NCBI RefSeq assembly: GCF_019931065.1
Contig: NZ_JAIOUQ010000003.1
Coordinates: forward strand, 291,569 to 355,568
DNA from: Methanobacterium spitsbergense
Lineage (GTDB): Archaea > Methanobacteriota > Methanobacteria > Methanobacteriales > Methanobacteriaceae
Direction of reading: 5' to 3'
DNA length: 64,000 nucleotides
The notes beneath the pieces were generated by a model. The model was given only the letters and a program-made list of their open reading frames with translations. It searched no databases and was not told the DNA's origin. Position numbers and translations under genes: made by a program. Numbering within the stretch: position 1 is the first letter of the stretch; every line of letters begins with the position of its first letter. Positions 10,921-19,292 of this stretch are shown one piece after another.

Positions 10921-11757
10921 ATGTTGTCCGAAACCCTCAAAATATTAAATAAAGAAGGTATAAAACTCGATAAAAGGAAGGGTCAGAACTATCTTATAGA
11001 TAACAAGGTACTTTCACAAATTATCCAAAGTGCAGAACTCTCAATTAATGACACAGTACTTGAAATTGGTGCAGGAATAGGTACTTTAACTATTCCTCTT
11101 GCAAAAAATGCAGGAAAAGTTATTGCTATAGAACAAGACAAAAGAATAGCTGCAATTTTAATTAAAAGACTTGATAAACTTAACATTTCAAATGTTGATG
11201 TCATTGTGGGTGACGCAACTAAATTAGATTTTCCAAAGTTCAACAAAGTGGTATCAAACCTGCCATATAAAATCTCATCACCCATAACATTCAAGATCCT
11301 TGAAAAGAAATTTGATTCAGCAATTCTCATGTACCAACTAGAATTCGCTGAGCGTATGATAGCAAAGTCAGGTGATTCAAATTATTCTAGACTATCTGTT
11401 ATGATGCACTTCTATGCAGAAGTTGAAATGCTTTTTAATGTTTCAAAAGATGTATTTTTCCCAAAACCCAAGATATCATCAGCAGTGATCAAATTAACAC
11501 CTAAGAATAAAGTGGAATTTAATGAATTATTTTTAAAGGTAACAAGAGCATTGTTTCAACACAAACGAAAAAAAGTTAGAAATGCTCTTATGGACTCTTT
11601 CCATGAAATTAATGATCTGGATAAGAATGAACGAAAAATTATAATATCAAAATTAGATCAAAACATTATGGATAAAAGAGTAATTATGATAGAACCCGAC
11701 AGCATTCTAAAATTATCAAAAGAGCTTGAAAAGTTATTAAAAGAATATTATAACTAA
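10921..11757 (+). CDS. rsmA: 16S rRNA dimethyladenosine transferase RsmA (KsgA/Dim1)
   Basis: It methylates the two adjacent adenosines near the 3' end of 16S rRNA, a late check in small-subunit assembly. The 278 residues show GQNYL (21-25), SAM motif I VLEIGAGIGTLT (46-57), the EQD acidic motif, GDATKLDFP and the NLPY catalytic motif (113-116), plus FFPKPKISSAVIKL in the C-terminal domain. All are intact. AGGAG lies about 12 nt upstream of ATG 10921, slightly far. A broken CMD-family gene follows. Confidence 0.97.
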   Translation: MLSETLKILNKEGIKLDKRKGQNYLIDNKVLSQIIQSAELSINDTVLEIGAGIGTLTIPLAKNAGKVIAIEQDKRIAAILIKRLDKLNISNVDVIVGDATKLDFPKFNKVVSNLPYKISSPITFKILEKKFDSAILMYQLEFAERMIAKSGDSNYSRLSVMMHFYAEVEMLFNVSKDVFFPKPKISSAVIKLTPKNKVEFNELFLKVTRALFQHKRKKVRNALMDSFHEINDLDKNERKIIISKLDQNIMDKRVIMIEPDSILKLSKELEKLLKEYYN

Positions 11758-11837
11758 ATTAACCCTGATTACATAATAAATTTCTATTAAATGATAAATT
11801 GATATGTTAGCTGAAATAATTCTTAATTGTTGATTAA

Positions 11838-12145
11838 ATGAAAAAATCCCCATATGAAATTTTTCTAATGGAATGTCCAGAACTTGCAGCTAAATTCAAT
11901 GAATTAGTACAGGTTCAACGTTCAATTAAAGGTCTTGATCAAAAAACAAAACAGTTGATAAACATAGCTATCCAAACAGCTAACAAAATCCCACAGGGGT
12001 TAAAATGCATGCAATGATGGCCAGAACAGAAGGTATAAAAAGAGAAGAAGTAATAAATGCTGTTACAATGAATCTTCATCTTTCTGGTCTTTCAAATGTC
12101 CTTGAATGTCTTCCATCAGCCATTGAAGGTTACGATGGCAAGTAG
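11838..12145 (+). pseudogene. Carboxymuconolactone decarboxylase (AhpD-like) family gene, frameshifted
   Basis: Two overlapping frames make one protein. ATG 11838 runs MKKSPYEIFLMECPELAAKF ... TKQLINIAIQTANKIPQG and stops at TGA 12013. The next frame continues with VKMHAMMARTEG ... MNLHLSGLSNVLECLPSAIEGYDGK to TAG 12145. Adding one G to the GGGG run at 11996-11999 joins them into a normal 102-aa CMD-family protein. The family includes decarboxylases and AhpD-type peroxidase partners; no catalytic CxxC is visible here, so the activity is unclear. It is either a sequencing error or a recent null mutation, since both halves are otherwise undamaged. Confidence 0.82.
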
Positions 12146-12193
12146 CCCCTGCTTTTTTAAAATAGTTTCTAAATTTTTAAAGTTGGATTTACT

Positions 12194-12784
12194 ATGATTA
12201 AATATCAAGGAATGGAATTTCAAACCTGTAATAATGTTTATGAGCCTGCAGAAGATACATTTCTGCTTGGTGATAATCTTATGGTCCGAAAATCTGATAG
12301 TGTTCTTGAAATTGGTACTGGAACTGGAATCATTGCAATACTAGCTTCTAAAAAAGCTCAAAGTGTAACAGCTATCGATATCAATAAGTATGCAGTTGAA
12401 TGTGCCAGTAGCAACGCTGAAAGCAATGCTGCTAATGTTGATATAAGATTAGGGGATCTTTTTGAACCAGTTATAGATGAGAAATTTGACCTGATATTAT
12501 TCAATACACCTTACCTTCCAACAAGCGAAGAAGAATTTGTTGATGATGATCTTGAAGCTGCTTGGAATGGTGGGGAAGATGGTAGGTCCGTTATAAATCG
12601 TTTCATTAAAGATTTACCATTACATTTAAATCCATGTGGGCGTGTTCAGCTAGTGCAATCTTCATTGTCTGATGTGGAGGAAACTGTTGCAATGTTGATG
12701 GATCTTGGTTTTGAAGTATCCATATCTGCAAGGGAAAGATTCTTCTTTGAAGAAATAGTTGTTTTAACTGGACAGCTCATCTAA
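12194..12784 (+). CDS. HemK/Mtq2-like class I methyltransferase
   Basis: The 196-aa SAM-dependent methylase has motif I VLEIGTGTGIIAI (38-50), acidic motif AIDIN and the catalytic NTPYLP loop (104-109, a variant of NPPY). Short archaeal/eukaryotic members of this group (Mtq2) methylate the Gln of the GGQ motif in release factor aRF1; I infer that role here by length and motif. It lacks the N-terminal helical domain of bacterial PrmC, as expected for Mtq2. It runs on the plus strand after the CMD gene and converges with the NRAMP operon. Confidence 0.85.
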   Translation: MIKYQGMEFQTCNNVYEPAEDTFLLGDNLMVRKSDSVLEIGTGTGIIAILASKKAQSVTAIDINKYAVECASSNAESNAANVDIRLGDLFEPVIDEKFDLILFNTPYLPTSEEEFVDDDLEAAWNGGEDGRSVINRFIKDLPLHLNPCGRVQLVQSSLSDVEETVAMLMDLGFEVSISARERFFFEEIVVLTGQLI

Positions 12785-12859
12785 AATAACTCAAAAATCT
12801 TTATTATTTTACAAAAAAAGATCAAATAAATTAAAATTAATATTTTTTTAGATTTATTT

Positions 12860-14116
12860 TCACAGTAGCAAAGTAGCTATAAGACCAATACTCAGCACCA
12901 TCACAATAACAACTGTTGCAATGGCGATGAAGTTGAATAGCTTTGAGTTTACATATTCTCCCATAACCCTCTTATCGTTGATAATAAGCAACATCAATAT
13001 GAGTACAAATGGTAATAGCAAACCATTTGCAACTTGTGAGAGGAATAAGATTGTGAGAAGTGGTACACTAGGAATTAATATTATAATCACTGCAAGTATT
13101 ATAAGTCCAAGATACAAACCATGAAAAACTGGAGCTTCTCTAAATCCCTTGGAAACTCCAGCTTCGAAGCCTAAACTTTCACATATATAATATGCTGTTG
13201 AGAGAGGTAGAATGCTTGCTGCAAAGAGTGAAGCGTTTAAAAACCCAAATGCAAATAATATACTGGCATATTGGCCAGCAAGGGGCACTAATGCATTTGA
13301 AACATCTGCTACATTATTGACTTGTATCCCATTTGTGTGGATTGTTGCTGCACATGCTAATACAATGAAAAATGCAACTATATTCACAACTATTGCACCA
13401 AAGATCGCGTCAACTTTCGAATACTTCAAATTTTTCAGACTGATTCCCTTTTCAACAACAGAAGATTGTATGTAAAACATCATCCATGGTGCTATTGTTG
13501 TTCCAACCATTCCGATTACCATAGTAATATAAGCTGTACTTAGGCTTATTTGAGGTACAATAACACTCTTTGCAGCAAGTCCCCAGTCAGGTTGTGCAAG
13601 AAATCCTGCAACAATATATGATAAGTAAAGAGAGGAAGCGAGTAAAAATACTTTTTCCACACTCTTGTAAGTTCCTTTAACTACCAACAACCAAACAAAT
13701 AGTGCTGCAGCTGGTAAAGCAACGAGTCGTGGTACTCCAAATATTCCTGCACTAACTGCAATACCTGAGAACTCTGCTAGTACATTTCCAAAGTTGGCAA
13801 GTAAAAGTGCAATCATCATCAAAAAAGTAAATTTAATACCCACCTTCTCGCGTATAAGATCAGCAAGACCTTTTCCAGATACTATGCCCATTCTAACACC
13901 CATTTCCTGTATAACAGCCAGAGCTATTATCATTGGAATGAACGTCCACAGAAGATTGTATCCAAATTGAGCACCTGCTAGGGAGTATGTAGTTATTCCA
14001 CCGGCGTCGTTGTCAACATTTGCTGTGATTATTCCTGGACCCATTACAGAGAGGAATATTATAAAACTTAAAAAAGCAGGGTTTTTAAAAACCCTACGGA
14101 AGATTGTAAAATCCAT
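12860..14116 (-). CDS. NRAMP-family divalent metal transporter, Mg2+-type binding site suspected
   Basis: The 418-aa polytopic membrane protein has about 11 helices and the NRAMP frame: GPG (26-28) before the broken helix 1, AGAQFGY, SGKGLADLIRE and a helix-6 segment. The metal-site motifs are altered. Helix 1 has DAGG (37-40) where Mn/Fe NRAMPs have DPGN, so the Asn ligand is Gly. Helix 6 has GTTIAPW (205-211) where they have GATVMPH, so the Met ligand is Ala and the following His is Trp. Loss of the Met is known to relax discrimination against Mg2+/Ca2+ and is a feature of NRAMP-related Mg2+ transporters. It lies 9 nt downstream of an MgtE-like sensor, so I infer Mg2+ uptake, not Mn/Fe. Confidence 0.88.
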   Translation of the reverse strand: MDFTIFRRVFKNPAFLSFIIFLSVMGPGIITANVDNDAGGITTYSLAGAQFGYNLLWTFIPMIIALAVIQEMGVRMGIVSGKGLADLIREKVGIKFTFLMMIALLLANFGNVLAEFSGIAVSAGIFGVPRLVALPAAALFVWLLVVKGTYKSVEKVFLLASSLYLSYIVAGFLAQPDWGLAAKSVIVPQISLSTAYITMVIGMVGTTIAPWMMFYIQSSVVEKGISLKNLKYSKVDAIFGAIVVNIVAFFIVLACAATIHTNGIQVNNVADVSNALVPLAGQYASILFAFGFLNASLFAASILPLSTAYYICESLGFEAGVSKGFREAPVFHGLYLGLIILAVIIILIPSVPLLTILFLSQVANGLLLPFVLILMLLIINDKRVMGEYVNSKLFNFIAIATVVIVMVLSIGLIATLLL

Positions 14117-14125
14117 TAAAAAACC

Positions 14126-15367
14126 TCATCTTCCAAACATTCTTGGAACTCTTTTCTTCCACGCAGTAGGTAAAACAATATCAATGGCATCATCTACAGT
14201 GATAATACCCCTCAATTTAGTTTCCTCCTCGACAACGGGTAAAGCAATCAAATTATATTTGGCAATTTTCTGAGCAACCTCATGCTGATCTTCCATCACA
14301 TCAGCTTTTATTATGTGGGTATGCATGATCTCTGAAACATTTCGATTAGATTCTGAAAGTAGAAGATCCCTAAGCGAGATTACACCCACAAGATCTCCTC
14401 TTTTCGATATAACATAAACATAGTATATAGTTTCAACATCTTCTGCCATATGCCTCAATGAATTTAAAACCGCCCTTACAGTTAAATCCTGATCAACATA
14501 GGCAAATTCTGTTGTCATGATTCCACCTGCTGTGTTCTCGGGATACTTTAACAACTTCCTAAGATCATCAGATTCTTCTGGCTCCATTAAATCTAAGAGT
14601 TCTTCAGCTTTTTCTTCAGGCAAATCAGCTAAAACATCTGCTGCATCATCTGGAGACATTTCATCTAGAATTTCAGCCGCTCGTTGGCTATCCATGCCCT
14701 CTAAAAGTGAAACTTGTCTTTCTGGAGAAACTTCCTCAAGAGTGTCTGCAGCAGATTCATCGTCTAAAGATGTTAAAATATTCAAAGATTCATTTAATCC
14801 CAATTGATCTACAATTTCCGCCATATCTGCAGGGTGGAGCTTTTTTATTTTCTGTTTAGGCACCTTCAATTTGACATTGGAATAATCACTTCCCAATGGA
14901 TCAATATCCTTCCATGAGATGAGATCCTCATTTGAAGTTATTCCAAGTGGTTTTGCTATTCTATTAAGACTTAACCTTCTTAAAATACCATTAACACCAA
15001 TATCAACACCAATAACATGAAAGTGACCATTAGTTGGAGATATTTTTATGTCGTTGACTCTTCTGATCTTTTTGCCTTCAATGTCAACCACTTGCCTGTC
15101 CATCACATCTTTTAAAAGGATAATATCATGTTTTTGAATTTTATAGGGCTTAATATCTTCTAATGAATATTTAAGTTTTATTTCTTTACCTAAACCTCCA
15201 ATATATCTCCACGAAACATTTATTGTCTCTTTGCCTGTTATACTAATTTTTAAAGCTTTAATAATTGGATATGAATGGTCCGATGATACTATAACATCCT
15301 TTAATTTTCCTATTCTTTCTCCTGTTGGAGATATCACTGGTTTTTTGATGAAATCACTTAGATACAA
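14126..15367 (-). CDS. Membrane-less MgtE-like Mg2+ sensor with two PRC-barrels
   Basis: The 413-aa soluble protein contains PRC-barrel 1 (about 1-76), PRC-barrel 2 (80-158), an MgtE N superhelical domain (about 175-275, with HPADMAEIVDQL, repeated DEMSPDDAADVLADLPEEKAEELL turns and YPENTAGGIMT) and CBS 1 (284-340) plus CBS 2 (345-400). It ends at residue 413, where the plug helix and five-TM channel of MgtE would start; no TM segment is present. In MgtE this acidic module binds Mg2+ and closes the channel. Here it is next to an NRAMP gene, so it probably senses Mg2+ and gates or regulates that transporter. TTG 15367 is the start, 6 nt after GGAGGTGA. Confidence 0.92.
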   Translation of the reverse strand: MYLSDFIKKPVISPTGERIGKLKDVIVSSDHSYPIIKALKISITGKETINVSWRYIGGLGKEIKLKYSLEDIKPYKIQKHDIILLKDVMDRQVVDIEGKKIRRVNDIKISPTNGHFHVIGVDIGVNGILRRLSLNRIAKPLGITSNEDLISWKDIDPLGSDYSNVKLKVPKQKIKKLHPADMAEIVDQLGLNESLNILTSLDDESAADTLEEVSPERQVSLLEGMDSQRAAEILDEMSPDDAADVLADLPEEKAEELLDLMEPEESDDLRKLLKYPENTAGGIMTTEFAYVDQDLTVRAVLNSLRHMAEDVETIYYVYVISKRGDLVGVISLRDLLLSESNRNVSEIMHTHIIKADVMEDQHEVAQKIAKYNLIALPVVEEETKLRGIITVDDAIDIVLPTAWKKRVPRMFGR

Positions 15368-15405
15368 GTTCTCACCTCCTTAAATTTTGTGGATCTTAAT
15401 TTTGA

Positions 15406-15846
15406 TTATATTGGTGGAATTACTCCCTCTTTAACACGCTCCATAACGATCATTTCAGTCAGATCTTCAACACCATCAACAGACCTGACTTTACTGTTCA
15501 TAATTTCATTGAGCTCTTCTATACTATGCGCCCATACCTTGATGAGTATATCATATTCACCTGATACACTGTACACTTCAGATACTTCTTCAAGCTTTGA
15601 AAGCTCATTTTTAACATTTTCATGTTTTTCCGACTCAGTTTGTATGATAATAATTGCAGTTACCTTCAAACCCATTTCATCAGGGTCAACTAAGAGAGTA
15701 TACTGTTTGATCACACTTTTCTCCAACTTTTTAAGTCGGTTGGATATGGTTGCGTCCGGAACATTTATCTCTTTAGACATTTGGGAGAGAGTTATTCTAG
15801 AATTCCTGACCAAGGAACGAATTATTTCAGAGTCTATATCGTCCAT
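15406..15846 (-). CDS. Lrp/AsnC family transcriptional regulator
   Basis: The 146-aa protein has an N-terminal winged HTH (about 1-60, [25 protein letters not shown]) and a C-terminal RAM/ferredoxin-like ligand domain (65-142, with [19 protein letters not shown]). GGTGAAT precedes ATG 15846. It is 38 nt upstream of the MgtE-like gene on the same strand, so it may be cotranscribed and control the metal-transport pair; the ligand is unknown. An inverted repeat next to its TATA box (15878-15893) suggests autoregulation. Confidence 0.92.
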   Translation of the reverse strand: MDDIDSEIIRSLVRNSRITLSQMSKEINVPDATISNRLKKLEKSVIKQYTLLVDPDEMGLKVTAIIIIQTESEKHENVKNELSKLEEVSEVYSVSGEYDILIKVWAHSIEELNEIMNSKVRSVDGVEDLTEMIVMERVKEGVIPPI

Positions 15847-15877
15847 TTCAAATTCACCACAAATTTATTTATGAATT

Positions 15878-15904
15878 TAGTATATTACTACTACACATAT
15901 AAAC
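15878..15904 (-). promoter_or_regulatory. Candidate Lrp operator and TATA box
   Basis: On the minus strand a TATA-like GTTTATATGTG (15894-15904) is followed at once by TAGTA-n6-TACTA (15878-15893), 32 nt before the regulator ATG. A 5-bp dyad at the initiation site is the usual place for autorepression by archaeal Lrp proteins. The dyad is short, so chance is possible. Confidence 0.35.
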
Positions 15905-16099
15905 GTTAGGGAAGATTACCAAAAATCTTTCAATATACTGGAAAATTACCCATATTTTGCTATATAACTGAGAATATAAATTATAATCATTATGGAGTAA
16001 ACAGTGTTAACACTCTCCACTTGTTAAATCCCCTGAAATTTGATTACTAACTCTTAAAAAAAATATTATTAAATTCAAATTTTTGTATCTTATGAATAT

Positions 16100-17081
16100 C
16101 TACATCCATATCTTCAAAACAAAAAATGCGGGCTGAGGTTTAAGATGGTTAATCTTAACATCCTCAGGAGGAGTGCCCTTAGTTACACCAACAAGATAAG
16201 TATTAAAATATTTTTCCTTATCTCCACTTGTGAAAATATGCAGTACAAACGTTTCTTTACTTTTATTTTTTGAAAGATCTGAAATAATAGAATTTATATT
16301 TATAGGTTTTGAAGTAAATTTATGGGCGTTCAGAATCTTATTATCTGGAGTATCAATTATCCATGTAGAATAGTCGGTATAATTTTCATTCAAAATATTA
16401 GAATCTGTCAATAAATAAAAGTCTTTTGAATTAATATCTTCCATGTTAATGGTGAATGGTGCACATATCCATCCTGATTTGCTTTTATTGAAATCCGGCC
16501 TCTTATGATCGTGCTCCCCCATATTCATATGGGTACACTTATACCCTGATTCACTATTCTCATTGTAAATATCTGGTTTTATACTTAGATAAATATCCAT
16601 AAGTTCGTAATCATATAGAATAGTTCTATTAACAACTGTTATGTCCCCAATATTGTTAGGGGGAGTTTGATTTTGTACTACAAAGATTGGAATTGATGGA
16701 TCAGTTGGATAGATCATCAAATTATAACTAGTTGATTCCGGCAGCATTCTGGTTAGCATTTCTAGGTTCTTTTTTAAGACGGGATATTTTCCTCATACTT
16801 AAAGTATTTCTAACCACCCCTTTTCCAATTTCATATTTTGCTAATCCCGGAGTAATGCGTGTGCCGTATTTGATTTCCTCCCAGTTTTCAGGAGAACCTG
16901 GTGTATTTATCAAAATATCGGCTGCATCATTCGCAATTCTATCGAGAGAAGTTTCAGTAGAATAATCATATATTTTGTTTCCTGCAATGTCCATTGCATC
17001 AGCTGAGATTCCTATTATTACGGTTAGTAAGATCAATGCAAACATGGCATCTATTGTAAATGCTTGACCTCTTCGATCCAT
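16100..17081 (-). pseudogene. Pilin-like exported protein, frameshifted
   Basis: The first frame starts at ATG 17081, 6 nt from AGGGG, with class III-type signal DRRG|QAFTIDAMFALILL. It runs to RLKK and then reads junk to a stop. The second frame carries NLEMLTRMLPESTSYNLMIYP ... and ends at 16100. Removing one A from the six-A run (minus strand, 16770-16775) fuses them to 326 aa. The predicted product is one N-terminal helix anchor with a beta-rich external domain containing GWICAPFTI. The prepilin signal (cleaved after Gly) implies assembly in a pilus-like or pseudopilus structure. It is 18 nt below another protein of the same type. Sequencing error, phase variation or decay are all possible. 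Confidence 0.72.
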
Positions 17082-17105
17082 AAACATCCCCTTAATGTTG
17101 GTTGC

Positions 17106-18161
17106 TTAATTTTCTTTATTTGAAATTTGATTCTCTGAAAATGTCTCGATATTTGATATTCCATATTTAGTTCTGTGTCCATTATCCAGAAATATTCTAA
17201 AATAAAGATTAAATGTAGAATAATATTCCACTGCTTCTCCATTATAGATTCCATTCAGATCATCGTTAAATAATACATGATCTATAGAGCATGGAGCAGT
17301 TGAAACACTTTTGTTAGTTCCTGCAGGTACTATGAACGTTTCTAATCCATAGTGGCTACATATAGCCTTTCCTTCCAATCTACATAAAAAACATGCCCCA
17401 TCATTGCTTTCATGATAATAACCATTTTCGATGCAATTTTTAAGAGTCTGTAATTTATTGGAATTTCCATGGGATATGTAAGGATCGAATGGACATTTCT
17501 TTATGTATAACCCAGAACTCGAGTTTTCATACATTGTATAATTTTTAACACCTTTTTTATTCAAATAATTAGATAGTGTTGATCCATAGGTTATCCTTCC
17601 CATATTAACTTTCAAACCACCATAATTTTTACATTTGATAAATGGTAAAGGGTCTGGTATTTCATTGTATTCATGAGTTTCTTCTGAAAAGATTTTAGTT
17701 GGTTTTAAACCTATTATAGGTACTTTTTGAATGATGTTTCGGTTATATGAAATATTATCCTTTTGGACCGAAATAGTTGAATTTATTTCTACTTCAAATG
17801 GATCAGAGGAAGAATCTACAGACAAAATGTTACATTGGATATTTATACCGGTATTGTTCTGATATTCACTAATTAAATCATTTATTTTGGTTTGTATACG
17901 ATTTTTAATTACTCCCCTGCTATTTGAAACAGGATTACCGGTTTGAACAACATTTTCAGTAGTTTCTTTTATAGTTTGCCGGGTTAAAATTGGAATATTC
18001 CTTTCAACATCCCCAGAAATATGAAATGTAGTGTCTGTGGTCATCATTATATTTGAGGAATCATCTAAATTTATCATGTTTACTAACACAATTAAGAGAA
18101 TTATCGAAGGTATTATTAGCAAAAATGCTAAACCACTCATTACAAAACCTTTATTATCCAT
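17106..18161 (-). CDS. Pilin-like exported protein with single N-terminal anchor
   Basis: No named family is recognised. The 351-aa protein begins MDNKGFVMSGLAFLLIIPSI and has one hydrophobic helix (about 6-28) right after a short KG, which resembles an archaeal class III signal cleaved after Gly. The rest is predicted outside the cell: a polar helical region (about 45-110), then a beta-rich domain with six or more Cys (for example CKNYGG, KKCPFDP, CFLCRLEGKAICSH, APCS) that could form disulfides or bind metal. It heads a two-gene minus-strand operon with the broken pilin-like gene. A short dyad (TAATAC-n8-GTATTA, 18175-18194) lies in its leader. Confidence 0.72.
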   Translation of the reverse strand: MDNKGFVMSGLAFLLIIPSIILLIVLVNMINLDDSSNIMMTTDTTFHISGDVERNIPILTRQTIKETTENVVQTGNPVSNSRGVIKNRIQTKINDLISEYQNNTGINIQCNILSVDSSSDPFEVEINSTISVQKDNISYNRNIIQKVPIIGLKPTKIFSEETHEYNEIPDPLPFIKCKNYGGLKVNMGRITYGSTLSNYLNKKGVKNYTMYENSSSGLYIKKCPFDPYISHGNSNKLQTLKNCIENGYYHESNDGACFLCRLEGKAICSHYGLETFIVPAGTNKSVSTAPCSIDHVLFNDDLNGIYNGEAVEYYSTFNLYFRIFLDNGHRTKYGISNIETFSENQISNKEN

Positions 18162-18466
18162 CTCATCACATTCATAATACTAATTATGGTATTAATATTA
18201 TCTAAGTTTTCTTAAATATAAAGTTCGCTATGAGGTTGTAAAATTATACTTCAACTCATTCTAATAATAAAGAAAAAAAATGTAATATAACATAACAGTT
18301 AATTAACATGTTGTACTAAGAAGATTTAAATTAGAATTCAAACAATGAAATCATGTTATATAAAAATATTTAACAATTTGAATAAATACGTTTTTTTAGC
18401 GAATTTAAATAAAAATAACATTAATATGATAAATTTACAATTGAAGTAATATTAAGGAGGTTTAAT
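18162..18466. other. Gene-free divergent promoter region
   Basis: This AT-rich region separates the pilin-like operon from the DUF35 operon. It holds a 6-bp dyad at 18175-18194 close to the minus-strand ATG, and AT stretches that could serve as TATA boxes for both directions. I see no small gene and no RNA-like fold. Confidence 0.5.
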
Positions 18467-18865
18467 ATGAAAGATATCGTAAGAGGTTGGCGTCATATTC
18501 AGCAGCGATACAATCTCATAGGATCAAAATGTTCACAATGTGGAAATGTTTTTTTCCCAAGTAGAGTATTATGCCCTGAATGTAGAAGAAAGGGTAAAAT
18601 AGAAGATTTTAAGTTTTGTGGTGAGGGTAAGATCCATACATTCTCAGTTATACACACCCCCACAGATGAGTTTAAAACACTTGCACCCTACGTTGTTGCA
18701 ATAATAGAATTGGATGAAGGCGCACATTTAACATCCCAAATAGTTGACTGTGATCCTAAAACTGTTGAAATAGGCGACGAAGTGGAAATGGTATTTAGAA
18801 AGATAAAAGCGGAAGGCGATGATGGAGTGATATCATATGGATACAAATTCAAGCTCAAAAACTAA
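18467..18865 (+). CDS. DUF35 Zn-ribbon/OB-fold protein
   Basis: The 132-aa protein has a rubredoxin-like zinc ribbon (C22, C25, C36, C39) after the N-terminal helix and a C-terminal OB fold (HTFSVIHTPTDEFKTLAPYVVAIIELDEGAHLTSQIVDC). In archaea this protein bridges acetoacetyl-CoA thiolase and HMG-CoA synthase, channelling acetoacetyl-CoA into mevalonate synthesis. Neither partner is next to it here, so either the complex genes are elsewhere or this is a paralogue with another thiolase-like partner. AAGGAGG is well placed before ATG 18467. Its 3' end overlaps cfbA by 29 nt. Confidence 0.9.
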   Translation: MKDIVRGWRHIQQRYNLIGSKCSQCGNVFFPSRVLCPECRRKGKIEDFKFCGEGKIHTFSVIHTPTDEFKTLAPYVVAIIELDEGAHLTSQIVDCDPKTVEIGDEVEMVFRKIKAEGDDGVISYGYKFKLKN

Positions 18866-19292
18866 AATCGGTGTACTGCTAGTTGGTCATGGTAGCAGAT
18901 TACCCTATGGAAAAGATGTTGTAAGTCAAATTGCTGAGATGTATCGTGAAGACCAAGAATTTGTGGTGGAGGTTGGTTTTATGAACATGTCAAAACCTTC
19001 CATACCCGAAGCAATAACCATGTTAGCTGATAAAGGTGCAGAAAAAATTATTGTTACTCCTGTTTTCCTTGCTCATGGAGTGCATACCACAGAAGATATT
19101 CCCCGAATTCTGGGACTTAACAATGGACATGATGAAACAGGGAACAAAACTCATAGCCACTCCCATAGTCACAGCCACGACCATGAAGAAGTTAAAATTA
19201 ATTTTAAAGGCGAAATAATCTATACAGAACCCCTGGGAGCTGATAAAAGAATCGCCGATATAGTGAAAGACAGGGTAAATGATGCCCTCTAA
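18837..19292 (+). CDS. cfbA: Sirohydrochlorin nickel/cobalt chelatase, short CbiX type
   Basis: The 151-aa CbiXS-type homodimeric chelatase inserts Ni2+ into sirohydrochlorin for coenzyme F430, or Co2+ for cobamides. GHGSR (17-21) and FLAHGVHTTEDIP carry the metal-ligand histidines. A His-rich loop (about 126-138, alternating His-Ser then HDH) is inserted before the last strand; such loops are thought to store or deliver metal. The reading frame overlaps the DUF35 gene by 29 nt and the thiL start by 14 nt, so the three genes are translationally coupled. Confidence 0.93.
   Translation: MDTNSSSKTKIGVLLVGHGSRLPYGKDVVSQIAEMYREDQEFVVEVGFMNMSKPSIPEAITMLADKGAEKIIVTPVFLAHGVHTTEDIPRILGLNNGHDETGNKTHSHSHSHSHDHEEVKINFKGEIIYTEPLGADKRIADIVKDRVNDAL

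Noticed and set aside
19150..19185. Short tandem repeat-like DNA
   Set aside because: It is the coding sequence for the His-Ser alternating loop in the chelatase and not an independent repeat.
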